Assembly: GCA_026770585.1 (NCBI GenBank)
Contig: MU646435.1
Coordinates: 639,329-663,382, forward strand
Origin: Baffinella frigidus
Taxonomy: Eukaryota; Cryptophyceae; Cryptomonadales; Baffinellaceae
Direction of reading: 5' to 3'
Length of the DNA: 24,054 bases
Shown: one piece after another, positions 15,601 through 21,600 of the stretch
Position numbering within the stretch: position 1 is the stretch's first letter
Layout of the letters: each line of letters starts with the position of its first letter
The notes under the pieces: generated by a model
The model's input: only the letters and a program-made list of their open reading frames with translations
Told to the model about the DNA's origin: nothing
Databases searched by the model: none
Translations under genes and position numbers: made by a program

Positions 15601-18600
15601 CAACTTGCGGGGCGACGAGGAGCGGAATCGGGTCGTTTCCGGACCAAGCTAGGGAGAGAAATCACCTCCTAGCTCTGTCCCACTTTGATTTGGGCTCCTC
15701 ATCAATTCGCCCCCCCCCCCCATTTCACATGAGAATATCCTGGGGGGGGGGCAAAATTCGCATTGGAAATAGGGGGGGGGGGGCGAATTGATGAGGAGCC
15801 CAAATCAAAGTGGGACAGAGCTAGGAGGGGATTTCTCTCCCTAGCTGGGTCCGGAAACGACCCGATTCCGCTCCTCGTCGCCCCGCAAGTTGGCGTGTTG
15901 TTATCCACTGTTACTTCTTAAGTTAACAGAGGTTCCACTTTTGCTTTGAGACGTTCCACTCTCGACTTTTGTCTCGGTGGGCCGTCGGTGCAGCTGCGAG
16001 CTGCGCCTCTAGGCCCTGTGTGTTCAATAAAGATCCTGAACGGCAGTCGAGAAACATGAGGAACCGTACGACCGGGAAATCGATTTTGCGGTCCACTCAG
16101 TGTCACCAGCCCTGAGTCTGGAGGGCAGCGTTTAAACACCATGCGTCAAGTGGCAGATTCCTTTCTACGGAAGGGCGTGTCGTTGGGCTATGTCGGGAGC
16201 ATTTAAAACCTGAAGGGCCTAAAGGATTCCGATGGTGCTGGCGCTGTTCGTTGTAGCTTGCCTCCTGGTACAAAACCCACCCGGTTCAGTCAACTGAGGT
16301 GCAGGGGCCCGCCTCACCACTCGAGAATGCTGCAGATCATAGGAGAAACCACTATGGCATAGGTAATTTTACTTATGACTCCTAATTAAATCAATTACCC
16401 CCTCCCAGCAATCCTGGGTGGTCAGATATGGTTCGTCTTCGGCCGCATGGAGGACGCGTGGGACCAGTCGTTGGAGGAGGCCACCACAGCACTCTTTTTA
16501 AATGTCGATTGTAGGCGTTTTGTATGGAGTTGGTCACGTGGCTACACGAAAAGCATGCAGCCACGTGTCCAAACACATGAAAATTACCACACAATGATCA
16601 CGTGTACAGCTCTTCGGGTTTTAAAAAGGGTGTCTGGTCCGCCTGGTGTGGCAGATCGGGTTCGTCTTCGGGCGCTTGGAGGAGGCTTGGGACCAGTCGT
16701 TGGAGGAGCTGCGCGTCGTCGCCGCGGGCAACGGGGGCGATGACCTCAAGTCAACTCGCGGCATCAAAAGTGGACACGGCGTGGCGCACGTGCCGCGGAC
16801 GGACCCGGCGCGGCCACAGCTTGGGAAATGGTGTGCATGGCAGGTGCGGACCGTAGTAATTCCTCGTATGAAGTTACTATGGCCGTAGTAATTCGTCCTA
16901 TTCGATTACTATGGGCGTAGTAATTCGTCCTGTTCGATTACTATGGCCTTAGTAATTCGTCCTATTCGATTACTATGGGCGTAGTAATTCGTCCTGTTCG
17001 ATTACTATGGCCATAGTAATTCGTCCTATTCGATTACTATGGGCATAGTAATTCCGCCTATTCAATTACTACGGCCTATTCAATTACTATGGCCATAGTA
17101 ATTCCTCCTATTCAATTACTACGGCCCCATTGAAAATGCCCTTCACAGCATAGTAATTCCTCCTATTCCACATCCCTCGGACGGACCCGGCGCGGCCATG
17201 AACCCCGAAACCTCCTGAACCATATCACCGCTAGGGCGGAGTTTTTGTCTTAGTCAACCCGAGGCGAAAATCGATTTTCGAAGTACCGAATCTGGGTACC
17301 TCGTTTCTAAGTTGACAGATTTTGTGGGTGAATTGACTTTTACAAAATCTTTGGATTTGCAGTGCATTGCCTCGAGGACACTGTCCATTGCCTCCCGGGA
17401 CGCCCTCGAGGCTTTGGTTCAGGAGACGTCCTCGAGGCTTTGGTTCAGGAGACGTGGCGATCTTTTGCCGGCGCTCAGGAACTGCGCTGCCAGGGTGAAG
17501 TTTTTGTAAAAGTCAATTCACCCACAAATCTGTCAACTTTTGAAACGAGGTTCACCTAATGTGTACTTCTTTACTACACATTCGCAGGGGAGTTGACTAA
17601 AACAAAAACTCCGGCCTGGCAGTGAACTGGTGCGCCTGGCAGGTGTGAGAATCCAATGTGGAAATTCTTTTCATTCAAAAAATCGGGTAATGAAATTTAC
17701 TACACATAACTGTCTTTACTAGTAAATATTAAAGCACACATGTAGTAAATTTCATTGAAATCTATTAAAAAAAAAAAATCGTTTCCACATTAGAGCCGCA
17801 CCCGTACGCCACAGGACTCAACAGGTTTTGTACCTGGATGGCGCCCGAACCTGAAGAGGTCAGTCCACCCAGGATTGGTTGGGGTGTAATTGATTTAATT
17901 AGGCTTCATAAGTAAAATTACCTATGCCATAGTAATTTCTCCAATGATTTCTCCTATGAAACAATGAAAATGGCTCAAATACCAGCCAATGGCTCCAATA
18001 CCAGCCACGAAATACCCTCATCAAGGATCTTGCGTGGACCAGCACAGACTGTGATTAGCCAACAGCCATGGGTGTAGAACTTTCGTGAGATTGGTCACGT
18101 GACTCTGCGAAATTAGCACAGTCACGAGGTTGGAATTCCCTATCCTGGTCCAAATATTTACAACCCCACATGTAAATAGGTCCCACGCCCACCCGCTGTA
18201 GTAGCTTGCTGTGCCAGGGTACGTACAGGCTGGTTCTGCGGTACTTTTCCTTCATTATTACTCTCGATACAGGTCGTAGAAGGCCCTTTAAGCCGTGCGT
18301 TGCGTTATGCGGTACGGCTGGGGCCGGTTTGTTGTCGCCACCCGTACCTTCCTTCTTCGTGTTTCTTCTCTATCACTCTCGATACAGGTCCTAAATGAGG
18401 CCCTTGCACCCTGAGTACGCCAACAGCACCACAGCACACAGCTGAGTCGCGTCCGTGAAAACAGAGGAATTTGGAGCAGCTTGGAGAACTCCGCGCGGAC
18501 CGGAAGGCTCGTCTCCTCGAGGTGCCCACTCCAGGCCCTTGGGCGGGGTATTCCATGCTCGTTCTTGGAGCCGTTTGCTCGTTCTTGGAGCCGTTTTTGT

Positions 18601-21600
18601 GCTAAAAATGGACTTTTGAGAAAATTTTCCCATCAAAAATGACTAGTGAATACCCCCCCCTCCAGCTCTGCGTGGGTTTTCTCCCTGGCTGGGTCCGGAA
18701 ACGGCTCCAATTCCGCTCCTCGTCGCCCCGCAAGTTCCACACGAGAACGCTAGAGGGGCCTATTTAAACCCGGTGTGCTTTTAAAAGTGGGCATTCGTGT
18801 AGTAACTTTCGTTGAATGGTCACGTAACTCTGCGAAATTTGCACAGTCACGAGGTTGGAGTACCCTATCCTGGTACTAATGTTTACAACCCCACATGTAA
18901 AAAGGCTCCTCTAGCATTCTCGTGTGGTTGGCGTGTTGGTACAACAAGACCGAGAAATCAACTTCGCAATCTACTTAGTGGATGTAAATTAAAAGTCTAG
19001 AAAGACAGTAGCTCTGAGTCTGGAGGGCAGACACTAGCCCTGAATCAGAAATTTAGAGAACCATCTCTAAACCTGCAAAATGTGACCAAACGACAATCAA
19101 TTACTGCTGACCAGACGGCAATGACTGACTGCTTTTACAAGACTTGAACCTGCGTCTGGAGGGCAGCGGTCAAACACAAGCTAATCCGGGGACATGTTTA
19201 ATTTAAAAGAATATGGATCCCTATGTGTTCATAGGAGGTGGAAGAAGATTAATTAGGGCCCTACGTAAATTTAATAAGGGCTAGAAACCGGTTTGATAGG
19301 CCATTTTCTTTTAAATTAAACACGTTCCCGGATGAAAGCAGTCAAACACCAGCAGTCCAGTGTGAGACTTCCCTGGTGCTAGTCCTGCCCGTTCCACACA
19401 GTGGGCTTCGAGGGCTTCGGGACCCCTAGATTTAGCAGTACGTGACCAAATTTGCACAGGAAAATTCTTAAAGTTAACTGCCCACAGTTTAGGTTGACTT
19501 TTGATGCAAGGTCCGTAGTCCACTGTGTGGGTAGGTTGCCTCCTGGTACAAACATTGCCCGGTTCAGTCAACTGAGTTGCGCGGGCCCGCCTCACCACCA
19601 ACCCTCACAGCCTGACCAAATCGTCGAATTTGAGGTCCCGTATTTCCCTTGGAGGCCGCCGAATTCCAGCGTCTATGGAGCCATTTCGCCTCGAAATCGA
19701 AAACCGAAAATCGTCGGTTTGCTCAGCCCACCACTTAGCAGCCACCGAGGTCCGCACAGATGCAGTCCATCTCAACGATTTGTACTAGAATCTTATCCAT
19801 TACCATGGATTCCAACCGGAATTTCCCCCGAGAACCCGGGGGGAAACATCTTGGGTCGCTGCTGAGTTCATAGGCTAACGGCCTGAAAATGGGGTAGTTA
19901 GGCATACGGTATTGCCTGGGACCTCCTACCGTAGGCCGAGGGATCCTAGGACCAAAAAGTCTCGGCCTACGGTAGGAGGTCCTAGGCAATACCGTAGGCC
20001 TAACTACCCCATTTTCAGGCCGTTAGCCTATTAAAGTGGGAGGGATGATGGCAGATCGGGTTCGTCTTCGATTTTTGGGAGGACGCGTGGGACCAGTCTT
20101 GGGAGGAGCTGCGCTTGGTCGCCGCGGGCAACGGGGGTGATGCGCACGTCCCTCAGGGCGACCCGGAGCGGCCGGCGCTCGGGCGCTGGTGCGACACGCA
20201 GGTTTGGACCATAGAGATTCCTCCTATTCAATTACTATGGCCATGGTGATTCCTCCTATTCAAGTACTACGGCCGTAGGAATTCCTCCTATTCAATTACT
20301 ACGGCCATACTTATGCTGTGAAGGGTATTTTTAATATGGCCGTAGTAATTGAATAGAAGGAATTACTATGGCCATACTAATTGAATTGGAGGAATAACTA
20401 TGGCCATAGTGGCCACAGCAGGTGTCTCACGATCCTCACCCCCCACTCAAGAATGCTGGAGAATCCTATTCGCACGTGGGGTTGTAAATATTTGTACCAG
20501 GATAGGGTGTTCCTCGCGCCTTTGCTAATTTTGCAGAGTTACGTGACCAATCAATCAAAGTTGCAACACAAATGCCCACCTTTAAAAGCTCGTCGGTTTT
20601 AAATAGGCCCCACTAGCATTCTCGTGTGGCCGCACGACAGTTGTCTGAACTGGGCAGTTATTTTACGTGGACGGTGACTAAATCTTAAGGGATTAGTGCC
20701 AGCGAAAACTGTGATTAGCCAACAGCCATGGGCGACGCTTGCAGGAACTCCGCTGTAATAGCATGGTGTGTCAGGGTACGCGTTTGCTGGTGCTGTGGTA
20801 CGGCCGGGAAGTTCCCCCCCCCCTCCACTCGTTCCACAGCACACAACTGAGTCGCATCCGTGAAAGCAGAGGAATTACGGCGTGGAAGGGGTTTTAATAC
20901 ACCACCTGCACCACAACACACACCGTCGGTGCTTTGGATCTTCGAATCACACTCGCATCGAAGATCACGCCCACCCCACCCCTGAGGGGATGCGATCTGA
21001 GTCTCGTCCGTGAAAGCAGAAGACTACGGAGCGGCGAGGAGAACTTCGCGCGGACCGGAAGGCTCGTCTCCTCGAGGTGCGTTCTCTCCCTGGCTGCGTC
21101 TGGAAACGGCTCCGGTGTTGCTCCTCATCTTTCCGCAAGTTGGTGTCAGGGTGCCGCACGACCCTGAAATTAACTTTTCAGGGGTACCTCGCTCATAAGA
21201 AACTGCGCCCCCCTTAGGACCACCATAGCTGTCGAATCAGTGACACTACAGGGGTACCTCGCTCATAAGAAACTGCGCCCCCTCTAGGACCACCATAGGG
21301 CCCTAGGCACAGGCCTACTGTAGGGTCCTAGGGGTGGTGGTTTCTTGTGAGCGAGGTACCCCTGTAGCCCTGAGTCTGGAGGGCAGTGGTCAAATGGCAG
21401 CAGTCACGCACCGGCAGGCAACCGTCAGATTTAATGTGGAAATATTTTTGATTTTTTGAAAAAGTGGGCAATGACATTTACTACACGCGATGGTCTGTAC
21501 TAGTAATATTAAAGCAGTCGTGTAATAATTTTTGTTGAGAATCTTTGAATTTAAAAACGTTTCCATATTAGATCCCCCTGGTGCCAGTCCTGCCGGTTGT

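Larger units (their letters stand above)
18522..20054. other. Intron B3-A4
   Basis: About 1.5 kb holding a 20-base GCTCGTTCTTGGAGCCGTT repeat (18556-18595) in an insert bounded by GGGGTATTC and GAATACCCC, MITE-D D5, element L, element E, unit sequence (CTGGAGGGCAGCGGTCAAAC, CCCGGTTCAGTCAACTGAGT), a non-repetitive stretch 19610-19865 and a 160-base palindrome. No exon recognised. Confidence 0.5.

Noticed and set aside
16850-17165. CRISPR-like array (regular 32-bp repeats)
   Set aside because: Spacers are constant, the repeat itself is a palindrome, and the setting is an intron in a eukaryotic gene.
17312-17559. Short frames across the nested foldback
   Set aside because: They follow from the inverted and tandem repeats and have no homologous feel.
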